From an uncultured Deferribacteraceae bacterium (GTDB lineage: Bacteria > Chrysiogenota > Deferribacteres > CAMZNJ01): a DNA stretch of 64,000 nt. The translations under genes were made by a program, and so were the position numbers. The stretch covers positions 8,279-72,278 of the forward strand of contig CAMZNS010000035.1 of the NCBI GenBank assembly GCA_947313855.1. Direction: 5' to 3'. Positions 41,589-53,158 of the stretch are shown piece by piece. The notes under the pieces were generated by a model. It was not told where the DNA came from and searched no databases. It saw nothing but the letters and a program-made list of their open reading frames with translations. Numbering within the stretch: the stretch's first letter is position 1; each line of letters begins with the position of its first letter.

Positions 41589-42929
41589 GTGTCAATAGTT
41601 AAGCCCCTAAAGGCAAGTATATATAATGTTGAAAAAGTGTTGCTCAAAAGAGCCATTTTCGACCCAACACAAATATACCTCGAAGTGGACAGAGGAAACC
41701 TCAGCGAGTACAGCATACTCAATATCTACAACACAAACGCTGAACCTAATGATGGCAACCACGACAGTGAAGAAGCAGAAAATCCTAACTGCGTCTACAC
41801 CAAATGGCTAACTAACGGCAAACTCATCAACATCAACAAACCCGCATTCTACCTCCTCGACAGAGTCTTAACATACCCCGACGGATCCGTACGCTCACTC
41901 TCTTGCGTGGTCGGACTCATAAACATACACAAACAACAACTTAACCTTGTCGAACGAAAAAACCGAAGTGCAATCAACCGTCGACTCACAAAAACAAAGC
42001 AAGTCGGTGAAAACATACGTGCACTGCAAGTCGGATACCTCAACGACTCACACCTCGAAACCGAAATACTCGACAAAGTCAAAACCGAAATACCACACCT
42101 ATGCCTATCCACTGGCAAAGACACTAAACTGCAAGTGTCGCTATGGCAAATACCCGACGAATACAACGACACCATCTCAAAATTTTACAAAAATATCGAC
42201 CTCACCGTAATGCAAGATACTACAAACTTCTACACCATGAGAGAGTACAAAGATGCTCTAAGGGACGCACACGGGGATCACCAAGATGATACCAAAACAT
42301 ACGACTACTCCCTCGCCGTTATCACAAATATACAACACCAAGCAGGGGCACTGCAAATGTACATCAAAGCTGTGCACAAAAAATACATCGACCTAAACAA
42401 ACTCAATCAAGATCTACAAAACAACTTTACCAAAGTAGACACAGAAAATACAACAACAGACGACAAAGCAAACTTTACACTGCAAATAAATGGCGAAAAA
42501 GTTGCATACAGACTCAAACACAACGACGGGGTTACCAACGACAGTGTTGCCAGTGACAGTGTTGCCAGTGACGGTGTTGCCAGTGACGGTGTTACTAGCA
42601 ACGACAAGACCACTGATGACGGTATCGTCAGAAACTGCTACCTCTACGAAGAGCTCATACTCAACAACTGCACCCTAGCACCCAACTTCAACACCGATAC
42701 CGACATTATATCAATACCCCACCACAGTCGCCTCAGCACAATGTTGCAAGATAATTCTGACGACTACGTAATATTCTATCCTTGCAAGTTGTCCCACGAC
42801 GAGGAGATGCGTATTATTCAGGGAACGCACATCTACCCGCACAAAACATTTTTCATGGATCCGCCAATATTTGATGGCTTGCTTATCAACGATATTACTC
42901 CGCACACGCCTAAACGTCCACAGAGTTAG
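41589..42929 (+). CDS. Divergent DUF1015-family protein
   Basis: Protein of 446 residues that I match to DUF1015 by order of weak motifs. The N-terminal KPLKASIYNVEKV corresponds to RPFKALRxNPEKV, and NRRLTKTKQVGENIRALQVGY to HExTLxxxKxDRLxLLxxxx. SLWQIPDEYNDTISKFY corresponds to LWxI...IxxxF, and HIYPHKTFFMDPPIFDGLL to the C-terminal PxKSTYFYPKxxSGLV. The usual YIADGHHRY signature is replaced by TVMQDTTNFY, so any activity tied to that motif is probably lost. A 15-bp repeat (42537-42596) encodes VASDG/VASDS units in a loop. GTG start with AGGAG 7 bases upstream. Function unknown. Confidence 0.5.
   Translation: MSIVKPLKASIYNVEKVLLKRAIFDPTQIYLEVDRGNLSEYSILNIYNTNAEPNDGNHDSEEAENPNCVYTKWLTNGKLININKPAFYLLDRVLTYPDGSVRSLSCVVGLINIHKQQLNLVERKNRSAINRRLTKTKQVGENIRALQVGYLNDSHLETEILDKVKTEIPHLCLSTGKDTKLQVSLWQIPDEYNDTISKFYKNIDLTVMQDTTNFYTMREYKDALRDAHGDHQDDTKTYDYSLAVITNIQHQAGALQMYIKAVHKKYIDLNKLNQDLQNNFTKVDTENTTTDDKANFTLQINGEKVAYRLKHNDGVTNDSVASDSVASDGVASDGVTSNDKTTDDGIVRNCYLYEELILNNCTLAPNFNTDTDIISIPHHSRLSTMLQDNSDDYVIFYPCKLSHDEEMRIIQGTHIYPHKTFFMDPPIFDGLLINDITPHTPKRPQS
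42537..42596. repeat. 15-bp tandem repeat inside the DUF1015-like gene
   Basis: Four units resembling AGTGACGGTGTTGCC, in frame. Confidence 0.95.
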
Positions 42930-42957
42930 CGTGGGGGGGGGGTGCGGTTCACGGTTT

Positions 42958-43135
42958 GACCGCACACACCAGCACACACCTACCCGCACACGCACCCGTA
43001 CACCAGCACACGCACACACCAGCACACCAGCACACACCAGCACACGCACACACCTACCAGCACACGCACACACCAGCACACACCAGCACACCAGCACACC
43101 AGCACACCCGTACACGCACCCGCACGCCTACACGA
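42958..43135. repeat. CA-rich tandem array between converging genes
   Basis: Many irregular units of CCAGCACACGCACACA and CCAGCACA fill the space between the DUF1015-like stop and the converging DUF4336 gene. Confidence 0.93.
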
Positions 43136-43828
43136 CTACCCGTACAGCCAGGCAAACACCTCTTTCACATGATCGCGACCATTATGTTCCACACAGCTAC
43201 CATGTCCGACGATTACGCTATCGAAGTCCCACGATAGCACTGTGTTTATTGATTTTCGTCCTAAGTCTTTGTTTGTCAGCGTCCTTTTAATGTGTCGAGG
43301 CACGCCCCCATTTGGGTTCACCATATTTAGCCCTTTTTTGATGTATGTCCATGGGAATACTTCCTTTGTGGGGTCTTGTCGGTGAATCCAGTCTGTGACA
43401 ATTAGTGTTTTTGATGGTTTGTGTATGAAGAATATTTCGTCTAGGAATCTGTTCCCAGCCATTAGTACTTGGTCGATCTCTCCACTCCACGGGTAGTTGT
43501 CCGCATTTGGATCGATGACATGGTCGTGGTGTATTTTGGGTAGGTGTTTTGGTGCGTCAGGCGAGACCCAAAGTTGTGCCATTGGGAATTCTTTTTTCCA
43601 ATCGTCCACCCCTTGGTAGTGGTATTTGTTGGGTGCAACAAGGTAGTGAACCTCTCCTAGTGGTTTGATTAGGTCTAGTCGTTGTGTTGTGAGCGTGATG
43701 GGTGAGTGCACCCAGAGGTTTCCGTTTTCAAGTTTGATGATAACTGTTTTGGGTAGAATGGGCATGGTTTTGAAGTGTATCAGGTTTCCGTCAAGAATCC
43801 AGACGTTGTGTTGAAATTCGTAAAGCAT
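43136..43828 (-). CDS. DUF4336 family protein (metallo-beta-lactamase-like fold)
   Basis: Protein of 230 residues resembling DUF4336. WVHSPITLTTQRLDLIKPLG, VHYLVAPNKYHYQGVDDW and FPMAQLWVSPD follow the family order. The family resembles metallo-beta-lactamases but the HxHxDH zinc motif is not obvious here, so catalysis is unproven. ATG 43828 is chosen with AAGGTGG upstream; GTG codons up to 43840 are alternatives. Converges on the CA-rich array. Confidence 0.75.
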   Translation of the reverse strand: MLYEFQHNVWILDGNLIHFKTMPILPKTVIIKLENGNLWVHSPITLTTQRLDLIKPLGEVHYLVAPNKYHYQGVDDWKKEFPMAQLWVSPDAPKHLPKIHHDHVIDPNADNYPWSGEIDQVLMAGNRFLDEIFFIHKPSKTLIVTDWIHRQDPTKEVFPWTYIKKGLNMVNPNGGVPRHIKRTLTNKDLGRKSINTVLSWDFDSVIVGHGSCVEHNGRDHVKEVFAWLYG

Positions 43829-43937
43829 AGCAAGCACCACCTTTTTTGTAAGGTATTGGGGTAAGTTTGTGACCTACCCCAAGTATTTCAGCTCGATAGT
43901 TTACTTTATTTCAACTTGTTAAGTGTTTGCAAGTATT

Positions 43938-45182
43938 TTATTGCCCCATTTTTTCTAGGAATTCGGAATTTTCTTTTGTATCTTTGATTTTTTCTAGTAG
44001 GAATTCCATTGAGTCTACGGTATTCATGTTTGAGAGGAATCGTTTGAGTATCCAGACTCTGTTGAGTTCTTCTTTTGTGTAGAGTAGTTCTTCACGTCGT
44101 GTGCTAGATTTGAGTATATCCACAGCGGGGAATGTGCGTCTTTCGGCGAGTTGTCTGCTTAGGTGTAGTTCCATGTTTCCGGTGCCTTTGAATTCTTCGT
44201 AAATGACTTCGTCCATTTTGGATCCGGTTTCCACGAGTGCCGTTGCGATAATTGTGAGAGATCCCCCGTATTCGATATTTCTTGCTGCACCGAAGAATCT
44301 TTTTGGTTTGTGTAGAGCGTTTGCGTCCACGCCTCCGGACAGTACTTTTCCGCTTGATGGTTCTACTGAGTTGTATGCACGTGCTAGCCTTGTGATAGAG
44401 TCGAGTAGAACGACAACATCTTTGCCTTGTTCGACTAGTCGTTTTGCTTTTTGGAGTACCATTTCGGCGACTTTCACATGGTTTGAGGCTGGTTCGTCGA
44501 ATGTTGAGCTAACAACTTCAGCGTCTACGCTTCTTGCCATGTCTGTGACCTCTTCGGGTCGTTCGTCGATGAGTAGTACGATCATGGTAATATTTTCGGT
44601 ATTGGCAAGGATGCTGTTGGCTATTGATTTCAGCATAATTGTTTTGCCTGTTTTTGGTGGAGCTACGAGTAGTCCACGTTGTCCTTTGCCTATTGGTGCG
44701 ATTAGGTCGACGATTCGAGTATCGTACCTTGCGGGGTTGCTTTCGAGTCTAATCCGTTCGTCGGGGAATAGTGGCGTGAGTGTTTCGAAAAGGGGTCTGT
44801 GTTTGTCTGGTTGTTCTCCGTTCACATTTTTGACTTTGGTTAGAGCGAAGTATTTTTCGTTATCTTTGGGTGTTCGGATCTCCCCTTCGATGGTGTCTCC
44901 GCCTCTCAGTCCTACTTTTCGTATTTGCGATGGTGATACGTAGACGTCGTCGTGTCCTGGCTGATAGTTGTTTTCTTTTGATCGTAGGAATCCGAATCCG
45001 TCGGGGAGTATTTCCAGTGATCCTGTGCTTGTGATTACCTGCTTATTTTTCACACTCATCTGCTTTAGTATTTCAGAGATAAGCTCGCTTTTGATAAAGT
45101 TGCCGGGTTTTTTGAGTCCAACCTCTTTGCCAATTTCAATTAGTTCATCAATGTGTTTCAGTCTTAGTTTAGATAAATTCAC
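43938..45182 (-). CDS. rho: Transcription termination factor Rho
   Basis: Hexameric RNA helicase ending transcripts (414 residues). RNA-binding domain: [11 protein letters not shown] and [13 protein letters not shown]. Walker A is APPKTGKT, Walker [14 protein letters not shown], and the Q/R loops are present ([21 protein letters not shown]). GTG start with GGAGA 7 bases upstream. No large N-terminal insertion. The upstream spacer holds a hairpin (45336-45361) that could take part in autoregulation. Confidence 0.97.
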   Translation of the reverse strand: MNLSKLRLKHIDELIEIGKEVGLKKPGNFIKSELISEILKQMSVKNKQVITSTGSLEILPDGFGFLRSKENNYQPGHDDVYVSPSQIRKVGLRGGDTIEGEIRTPKDNEKYFALTKVKNVNGEQPDKHRPLFETLTPLFPDERIRLESNPARYDTRIVDLIAPIGKGQRGLLVAPPKTGKTIMLKSIANSILANTENITMIVLLIDERPEEVTDMARSVDAEVVSSTFDEPASNHVKVAEMVLQKAKRLVEQGKDVVVLLDSITRLARAYNSVEPSSGKVLSGGVDANALHKPKRFFGAARNIEYGGSLTIIATALVETGSKMDEVIYEEFKGTGNMELHLSRQLAERRTFPAVDILKSSTRREELLYTKEELNRVWILKRFLSNMNTVDSMEFLLEKIKDTKENSEFLEKMGQ

Positions 45183-45335
45183 AAAGTCTCTCCATTGTTA
45201 GTTGTTAGCCGATTGTTTTAGCAAATTGTGCTCAGCTAATTGTTGTTGAAATGTAGTATTGATTTTTGCGTATTTTGTGGTTGGTGATTCTCCATCGAGG
45301 TCGTTACTTGCCTGTCAGAGTTTGCCCGTGGATAC

Positions 45336-45361
45336 ACACCCTTAGACGTACTCAAGGGTGT
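45336..45361 (-). promoter_or_regulatory. Hairpin in the probable rho leader
   Basis: ACACCCTT pairs with AAGGGTGT around 10 bases. No T run follows on the minus strand. Confidence 0.4.
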
Positions 45362-45523
45362 AGAGTTGTAACCTGGAAGATTTTTATGGTGTAATGTAAA
45401 AGAGTTATTTGGTTTAGGTTTTGCAGAGTCCTGTTTGAGTTTAACTTAATCGGTTAGGTGTGCAAATCGTATCGTTTGTGTGCAGGACGATGCAAACGTG
45501 TTTGTGCGTTCGGCTATGTTGCC

Positions 45524-45595
45524 TGCCGAGCCGAGCTGCCGAGTTGCCGAGCTGCCGAGTTGCCGAGTTGCCTGCCGAGCCGAGTTGCCTGCTCC
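45524..45595. repeat. GCCGAG-type tandem repeats beyond the ligA stop
   Basis: Alternating GCCGAGTT, GCCGAGCT and GCCTGCCGAGCC units on the plus strand, placed just downstream of the 3' end of ligA. Confidence 0.85.
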
Positions 45596-45629
45596 ACACC
45601 TATAGAAATACTACCTTCTAGGGAACTTG

Positions 45630-48093
<2,464 letters not shown>

Positions 48094-49191
48094 ATGCGAG
48101 ACGAACCGCAACATCAGCACAAACATCACGATACCCCCCTTGAAAGCCACGCCTCCAGCGAGCCTCAAACCTTGGCCGACTTTATCTCTGTTACCAACCT
48201 AACTCTCCCCCCCCACCTTCTAAACACCTCTTCTGAGATAATTTACCCTACCCTCATTCAGCATTTTTTTTCTAAAGCTGCTGACTTCAAATTTTTGAAC
48301 AACCAAACAGTCAAAAAACTCCCTAACCTACGCGGTCGCACAGTGGTTAATCTTTTTTTTGAGAAATCAACTCGCACACTAGTATCGTTTGAAATCGCTG
48401 CTAAACGCCTTGATGCCGACGTTATTAATTTTTCCGTCAGCAGGTCTGCCACTACTTCTAAGTACAAGTCTGTTTTCGACACAATCTCCACTTTGGATGC
48501 CATGGGTGTTGACTTGTACTGTATTCGCCACCCCCATGCTGGTGGCGTGGAGCAGATCGCCCAACGCACATCAGCACATGTTATCAATGCTGGCGATGGT
48601 CACAACGGACACCCCACACAGGCTCTCCTCGATGCCTACACAATATCGGAACACATCACCAGCCTGCAAACAAGCAACAGTATTGCCGACATCAACAAAT
48701 TTAAGGGGCTTCGTGTGTCAATCATCGGCAACATCGCCACCTCCCGCGTAGCCAAAAGCAACATCAAGCTTTTAAGTGCCTTGGGGTGCGAAATCACCAT
48801 ATTCGGACCCAACACACTACTGCCCAAATACACCCTTTACGGCGTCAAAGTTGCTCGCACCGTTGCCTCCGCCTTGGAAGGTGCAAACGTTGTGATGATG
48901 CTCCGCGTACAGATGGATCAACAACATGGCAAAGGTGGCATGAGTATCCCCTCAGCCGAAGAGTACAACCGCTTCTACGGACTAAACTCCAACAACCTAC
49001 ATATGCTTGGCAACGACACCATTATCTTGCACCCCGGATCGGTCAACCGAGGGCTAGAGATGGACGACGATGCCATTGCACACACCAAATCACGAATATT
49101 TGATCAGGTCAGCAATGGTGTTGCCCTCCGAATGGCTATCATGGACTACCTACTCAACGAAACAAAACAAAACAAATACGAAATAAAATAA
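48094..49191 (+). CDS. pyrB: Aspartate carbamoyltransferase catalytic chain
   Basis: Joins carbamoyl phosphate and aspartate in pyrimidine synthesis (365 residues, about 50 more than usual at the N terminus, the extra part His-rich). The carbamoyl phosphate motif is FFEKSTRTLVSFE, with SKYKS in place of the usual SKGES loop; HPTQALLDAYTI and HPGSVNRGLEM are intact. ATG 48094 has GGAGG 8 bases upstream. First of pyrB-pyrC-pyrE. No pyrI is seen, so allosteric control of the E. coli kind is not expected. Confidence 0.93.
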   Translation: MRDEPQHQHKHHDTPLESHASSEPQTLADFISVTNLTLPPHLLNTSSEIIYPTLIQHFFSKAADFKFLNNQTVKKLPNLRGRTVVNLFFEKSTRTLVSFEIAAKRLDADVINFSVSRSATTSKYKSVFDTISTLDAMGVDLYCIRHPHAGGVEQIAQRTSAHVINAGDGHNGHPTQALLDAYTISEHITSLQTSNSIADINKFKGLRVSIIGNIATSRVAKSNIKLLSALGCEITIFGPNTLLPKYTLYGVKVARTVASALEGANVVMMLRVQMDQQHGKGGMSIPSAEEYNRFYGLNSNNLHMLGNDTIILHPGSVNRGLEMDDDAIAHTKSRIFDQVSNGVALRMAIMDYLLNETKQNKYEIK

Positions 49192-49201
49192 ATACGCAAC
49201 G

Positions 49202-49312
49202 GATACACTAGGCTAGAACAACACAACTCCTCCTAACCACTGAAGGGGGAGACAGCTGGCGACGCTGGTGAAGATACACTAGGCTAGAACAACGCAACTC
49301 TTCCCAACCGCT
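49202..49312. repeat. 40-bp direct repeats 71 bp apart between pyrB and pyrC
   Basis: Copies at 49202-49241 and 49273-49312 share most positions, beginning GATACACTAGGCTAGAACAA. They fill the pyrB-pyrC gap. Confidence 0.93.
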
Positions 49313-49327
49313 ACGGAGTTAACATTT

Positions 49328-50608
49328 ATGAAAACACTTTTAACCAACGCCAAAATAGTCACACCCGACGAAATAATCGATGGCTCGATTTTAATGGAAA
49401 ATGGGCACATTACATCGATAATGACGGGGAACAACCCGCAAGCCGACGCCCGCAACACATACGACTGCCACGGATCCACCGTTGTGCCCGGACTCATCGA
49501 CATGCATGTTCACTTCCGCGATCCCGGTCAAGAACACAAAGAGGATATTGAAACTGGTGCCAAAACCGCTGTTGCCGGTGGCGTCACCACTGCCTGCTGT
49601 ATGGCGAACACCACCCCTGTCAACGACAACGCCGCCATCACATCGTACATATTTCGCAAAGGGCAAGACACCGGACTCATCGACCTGTACCCCATTGGAG
49701 CAGTAACCACAGGGCTAAAAGGACACTCCCTCGCCGAAATGGGTCTGATGATAGATGCAGGTGCCGTAGCCTTTTCCGATGACGGGAAAAGCGTGGACTC
49801 CTCCTTAATGATGCGTAAAGCCATGGAGTACGCCAAAGGGTTCAACACCACTATCATCTCCCACAACGAAGATATTAACCTGCGAAATAACGGTGCCTGC
49901 CACGAAGGTGCCCACTCCCACAAACTCGGCATACCCGGTATCCCTAGCGAAACCGAAGAGATTATGATTATTCGCAACATCCTACTCGCAAAACTCACAC
50001 AATGCCACCTACACATTGCCCACGTCTCCACAGCCACAGGGCTAGAACTCATCAAATGGGCAAAAGAACAAAATATCAACATCACTTGCGAAGTAACTCC
50101 CCACCACCTCCACCTCACTGACGAAAGTATCAAAGGGTACGATACCAATTACAAAGTAAACCCACCACTCAGGGAGTCGCACGACGTGGACTACCTACGA
50201 CAAAACCTGCGAAACGGACTCATCGACGTTGTTGCCACCGATCACTCACCACACCACTTCGACGAAAAAAATACCAACTTCAACTCCGCACCATTCGGAA
50301 TAATCGGACTACAAACCATGGTTCCCCTACTCCTCGACCTCGTAAGGGGAAACCACATAACCATGCACGACTTTGTACGTCTAACATCCAGTAAACCAGC
50401 AAAAATACTCGGACTATCCGACAGGGGCGAACTCAAAGAGGGGATGCGTGCCGACATTGCGGTAATCAACACCGATCACAAATATACCTACGATGACAAA
50501 ATAAATCGCTCAAAAAGTACCAACTCACCCTTCATGGGGAAAAAAATGAAGGGGATTGTAACCCATACCTTCAAAAATGGCGAACTTGTTTACGAACTAA
50601 ACAACTAA
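49328..50608 (+). CDS. pyrC: Dihydroorotase
   Basis: Zinc amidohydrolase closing carbamoyl-aspartate to dihydroorotate (426 residues, class I type). The metal motif is DMHVHFRDPG; further ligands lie in IISHNED, HLHIAHVSTA and VATDHSPHH. It follows pyrB across a repeat-filled 136-base gap and precedes pyrE by 54 bases. Class I enzymes can associate with the transcarbamoylase, plausible here given the adjacency. Confidence 0.96.
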   Translation: MKTLLTNAKIVTPDEIIDGSILMENGHITSIMTGNNPQADARNTYDCHGSTVVPGLIDMHVHFRDPGQEHKEDIETGAKTAVAGGVTTACCMANTTPVNDNAAITSYIFRKGQDTGLIDLYPIGAVTTGLKGHSLAEMGLMIDAGAVAFSDDGKSVDSSLMMRKAMEYAKGFNTTIISHNEDINLRNNGACHEGAHSHKLGIPGIPSETEEIMIIRNILLAKLTQCHLHIAHVSTATGLELIKWAKEQNINITCEVTPHHLHLTDESIKGYDTNYKVNPPLRESHDVDYLRQNLRNGLIDVVATDHSPHHFDEKNTNFNSAPFGIIGLQTMVPLLLDLVRGNHITMHDFVRLTSSKPAKILGLSDRGELKEGMRADIAVINTDHKYTYDDKINRSKSTNSPFMGKKMKGIVTHTFKNGELVYELNN

Positions 50609-50662
50609 AATACACAAATTAAACACCGAAATAATGAATCATAATTTCTCAGGAGGACGACC

Positions 50663-51244
50663 ATGGAGATGGATGTACTAAAAATATACCAGGAAGTTGG
50701 AGCACTACGCAAAGGACACTTTTTACTGTCAGCAGGGGTGCATAGCCCCGTTTACATGCAATCATCCCTGCTTATGCAGTACCCCTCCATTGCTAAAAAA
50801 GTTCTAACCGAACTATCCAAAAAAGTCGCCCACCTCGACTTCACAACAATCGTAGCACCAGCACTAGGCGGTATCACAACAGGGTACCAACTCGCTGAAA
50901 TCATGGACAAAAGAGCCATCTTCACCGAACGGGAAAACAATATCATGACACTAAGACGTGGCTTCACTTTGGAAAAAGGAACCAATGTGCTCATCATGGA
51001 AGACGTTGTTGCCACAGGGAAATCGGTCATGGAGTGCGTCGACGTTATCAAAAAAAGCGACGTCAATATTCTCGGCATCGCATGCATTGTCAACCGACAC
51101 GAATCCAACCCCTTCGCCGAACACGGATACGACCTCTACAGCATGCTAAACTACACACCCGAACTCTACCTACCCGAAGACTGCCCACTGTGCAAAACTG
51201 GCGACACCCCAATCAAACCTGGAAGCAGAATCATGGACGTCTAA
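50663..51244 (+). CDS. pyrE: Orotate phosphoribosyltransferase
   Basis: Converts orotate and PRPP to OMP (193 residues). The PRPP motif is VLIMEDVVATGKS and the flexible-loop/TERENN region is present. The C-terminal CPLCKTGDTPIKPGSR belongs to the long pyrE subtype. GGAGG precedes the ATG. It ends the pyr operon; a 15-bp array starts 26 bases after the stop. Confidence 0.95.
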   Translation: MEMDVLKIYQEVGALRKGHFLLSAGVHSPVYMQSSLLMQYPSIAKKVLTELSKKVAHLDFTTIVAPALGGITTGYQLAEIMDKRAIFTERENNIMTLRRGFTLEKGTNVLIMEDVVATGKSVMECVDVIKKSDVNILGIACIVNRHESNPFAEHGYDLYSMLNYTPELYLPEDCPLCKTGDTPIKPGSRIMDV

Positions 51245-51270
51245 AGCAGTACACGGGGCACACAACCATG

Positions 51271-51463
51271 TGACCCGTGTGCCTGTAACCCGTGTGCCTG
51301 TGACCCATGTGCCTGTGACCCGTGTGCCTGTAACCCGTGTGCCTGTGACCCGTGTGCCTGTGACCCGTGTGCCTGTGACCCGTGTGCCTGTGACCCGTGT
51401 GCCTGTGACCCGTGTGCCTGTGACCCGTGTGCCTGTGACCCGTGTGCCTGTGACCCGTGTGCC
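51271..51463. repeat. 15-bp tandem array 3' of pyrE
   Basis: Twelve full units and a partial of TGACCCGTGTGCCTG with very few changes (TAACCC twice, CCCATG once). The most regular array in the window, open in most frames. It ends 40 bases before the trkA promoter. Confidence 0.98.
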
Positions 51464-51502
51464 CAAACTGCCCAAACCGAAAAATATACAACTAATTGAC
51501 TC

Positions 51503-51530
51503 TTTACAAAAATACTGCAAACAATATAAT
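51503..51530 (+). promoter_or_regulatory. Promoter of trkA-trkH
   Basis: TTTACA (51503-51508), a 16-base spacer and TATAAT (51525-51530). Confidence 0.7.
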
Positions 51531-51583
51531 ATAAACAATACTACGAGTAACGTAACCACCGTGTTACAAAAGTGTGGTGATAA

Positions 51584-53146
51584 ATGAAAGCAGTTATCTT
51601 CGGCTCAACAGACATAGGCATCGACGTCGCCAACAAACTAGTCGGTGATGGCGTCGACGTTACCATCGTTGACGCCAATGCCGATCGACTCAAGGTAATC
51701 GCACAACGACTCGACTGCTCCACAGTGGAAGGGCTCGCAACCGACATCGATCTCATGAAAGAAAATAACCTCGACGAATCCGACATCTTCATCTCCATCA
51801 CCGATGACGACGAAATGAACATCATCTCGTGCATTTTTATGCACCAAGCATTCAACATACCCCAAAAAATAGCCACCGTCAAATCCGTGGCATACCTCTC
51901 AGGATCCGTCAACGCCAACATCATCGACGGTATCGACAGGATCATCAATACCGAAACAGAAACAGGTACATACATCGCCAATATTATTCAAGAAGGGGGG
52001 TGCAGTGCCCTCATCAACCTCGTCGGCGGCAAGGTGCAACTCCGCGACATCTTCATCAACTACCAATCCTTCTTCAACGGCAGAACAGTCAAACGTATCC
52101 GACAACTCATGGACGTCGACTTCGTAATCGCCGGTGTTCTCGACAGCCACGAAAACCTCATCATCCCCAACGGCGAATACGTTATCGAATCGGGCTCCCA
52201 CGTTTACGTCGCTGGTACAGACAAATCCCTCCGACAACTCTACAAAAACCTAGGCATTAGTCGACGTAAGCTACGTAATATTGTTATCGTCGGTGCGGGC
52301 AACGTCGGTGTTACCACCGCCAAAATACTCATCAACCGCGGCCTTCACATCTCCCTAATCGATTCCGATCCTGATGTTTGCAAGCGTGTCAACAAACAGC
52401 TCCCCAAAGCTCTGGTCATCCATGGTGACGGCTCTGATCAATCGGTTCTCGAAGAGATAGGCATCCACAAAGCTGATGCCATTATTTGCGTTACGAATAA
52501 CGAAGAATTCAACATACTTGTTGCCCACTACGCCAAAACCCTCGGCGTCAAGCGGAGCATTTCTCGGGTGAGCAAGCAAAACTATGCCAACATCGCCTCG
52601 GAGATGGGTATCGATGCTCTCATCAACCCTTCCAGTGCGTTGGTTACCTCCATTACTCAGATTGTGCGTCAATCACGCAGTGTCAAGGATGTTTACTCCG
52701 TTTTCGATACCCGTGCGGAGATTGTGGCCGTCACTATTCACAGTAGCTACCGCCTTCTCAACGAACCACTGCACCGCTTTAGGCACAAAAATGTTATCGT
52801 TCTGTGTGTCAAGCGTGGGGATAGTGTTTGGGTTCCGGATGGTTCTTACGTATTTCAGGAGGGTGACGAGGTTTATCTCTTTGTGAATAAGACCAACATC
52901 ACCACGATTTTACACGATTTCGACAGTTCAGTACCCTCCCTTGACGATCTTGATGGTTCTCAGCCATCGACGGCTACTGCTACCACTACGGTTACGGGCA
53001 CAGCTACGGTTACGTCTACGGTTACGTCTACGGTTACGTCTACGGTTACAGCTACGGTTACGTCTACGGTTACGGATGCCAAGGTCGATGTTCCCGCCGA
53101 TGGTGTTCAGCCACGTCGCATTTCCACGACGAATAAGTGTAGGTAA
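51584..53146 (+). CDS. trkA: Trk potassium uptake protein TrkA
   Basis: Cytoplasmic NAD(H)-binding regulator of the Trk channel (520 residues) with two RCK-TrkA_C halves. The second Rossmann motif is canonical (IVGAGNVGVTTAKIL); the first is degenerate (IFGSTDIGIDVA, lacking the GAGxVG form). About 60 extra C-terminal residues include a Thr/Val tract from 12-bp repeats (52988-53074), so the usual domain ends near residue 450. Codon choice shifts from A/C-rich (GAA, AAA) in the first half to T/G-richer in the second, near the start of the second Rossmann domain. trkH follows after 12 bases. Confidence 0.93.
   Translation: MKAVIFGSTDIGIDVANKLVGDGVDVTIVDANADRLKVIAQRLDCSTVEGLATDIDLMKENNLDESDIFISITDDDEMNIISCIFMHQAFNIPQKIATVKSVAYLSGSVNANIIDGIDRIINTETETGTYIANIIQEGGCSALINLVGGKVQLRDIFINYQSFFNGRTVKRIRQLMDVDFVIAGVLDSHENLIIPNGEYVIESGSHVYVAGTDKSLRQLYKNLGISRRKLRNIVIVGAGNVGVTTAKILINRGLHISLIDSDPDVCKRVNKQLPKALVIHGDGSDQSVLEEIGIHKADAIICVTNNEEFNILVAHYAKTLGVKRSISRVSKQNYANIASEMGIDALINPSSALVTSITQIVRQSRSVKDVYSVFDTRAEIVAVTIHSSYRLLNEPLHRFRHKNVIVLCVKRGDSVWVPDGSYVFQEGDEVYLFVNKTNITTILHDFDSSVPSLDDLDGSQPSTATATTTVTGTATVTSTVTSTVTSTVTATVTSTVTDAKVDVPADGVQPRRISTTNKCR
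52988..53074. repeat. 12-bp tandem repeat at the 3' end of trkA
   Basis: About seven units of ACGGTTACGTCT and variants, in frame as T-V-T-(S/A/G), 24 codons before the stop. Confidence 0.94.
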
Positions 53147-53158
53147 GGGGGTCTACGT

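Larger units (their letters stand above)
45183..45629. other. rho-ligA spacer
   Basis: No gene seen in 447 bases. It contains an 8-bp-stem hairpin (45336-45361), probably within the rho leader, and a GCCGAG-type repeat near the end of ligA (45524-45595). Confidence 0.55.

Noticed and set aside
43856-43882. TTGGGGTA/TACCCCAA hairpin as the rho terminator
   Set aside because: A perfect 8-bp stem, but no T run follows on either strand.
51170-51587. Open frames through the pyrE-trkA array (repeats of VPVTR or HTGHR)
   Set aside because: Byproducts of a 15-bp unit without stops; composition is pure repeat.
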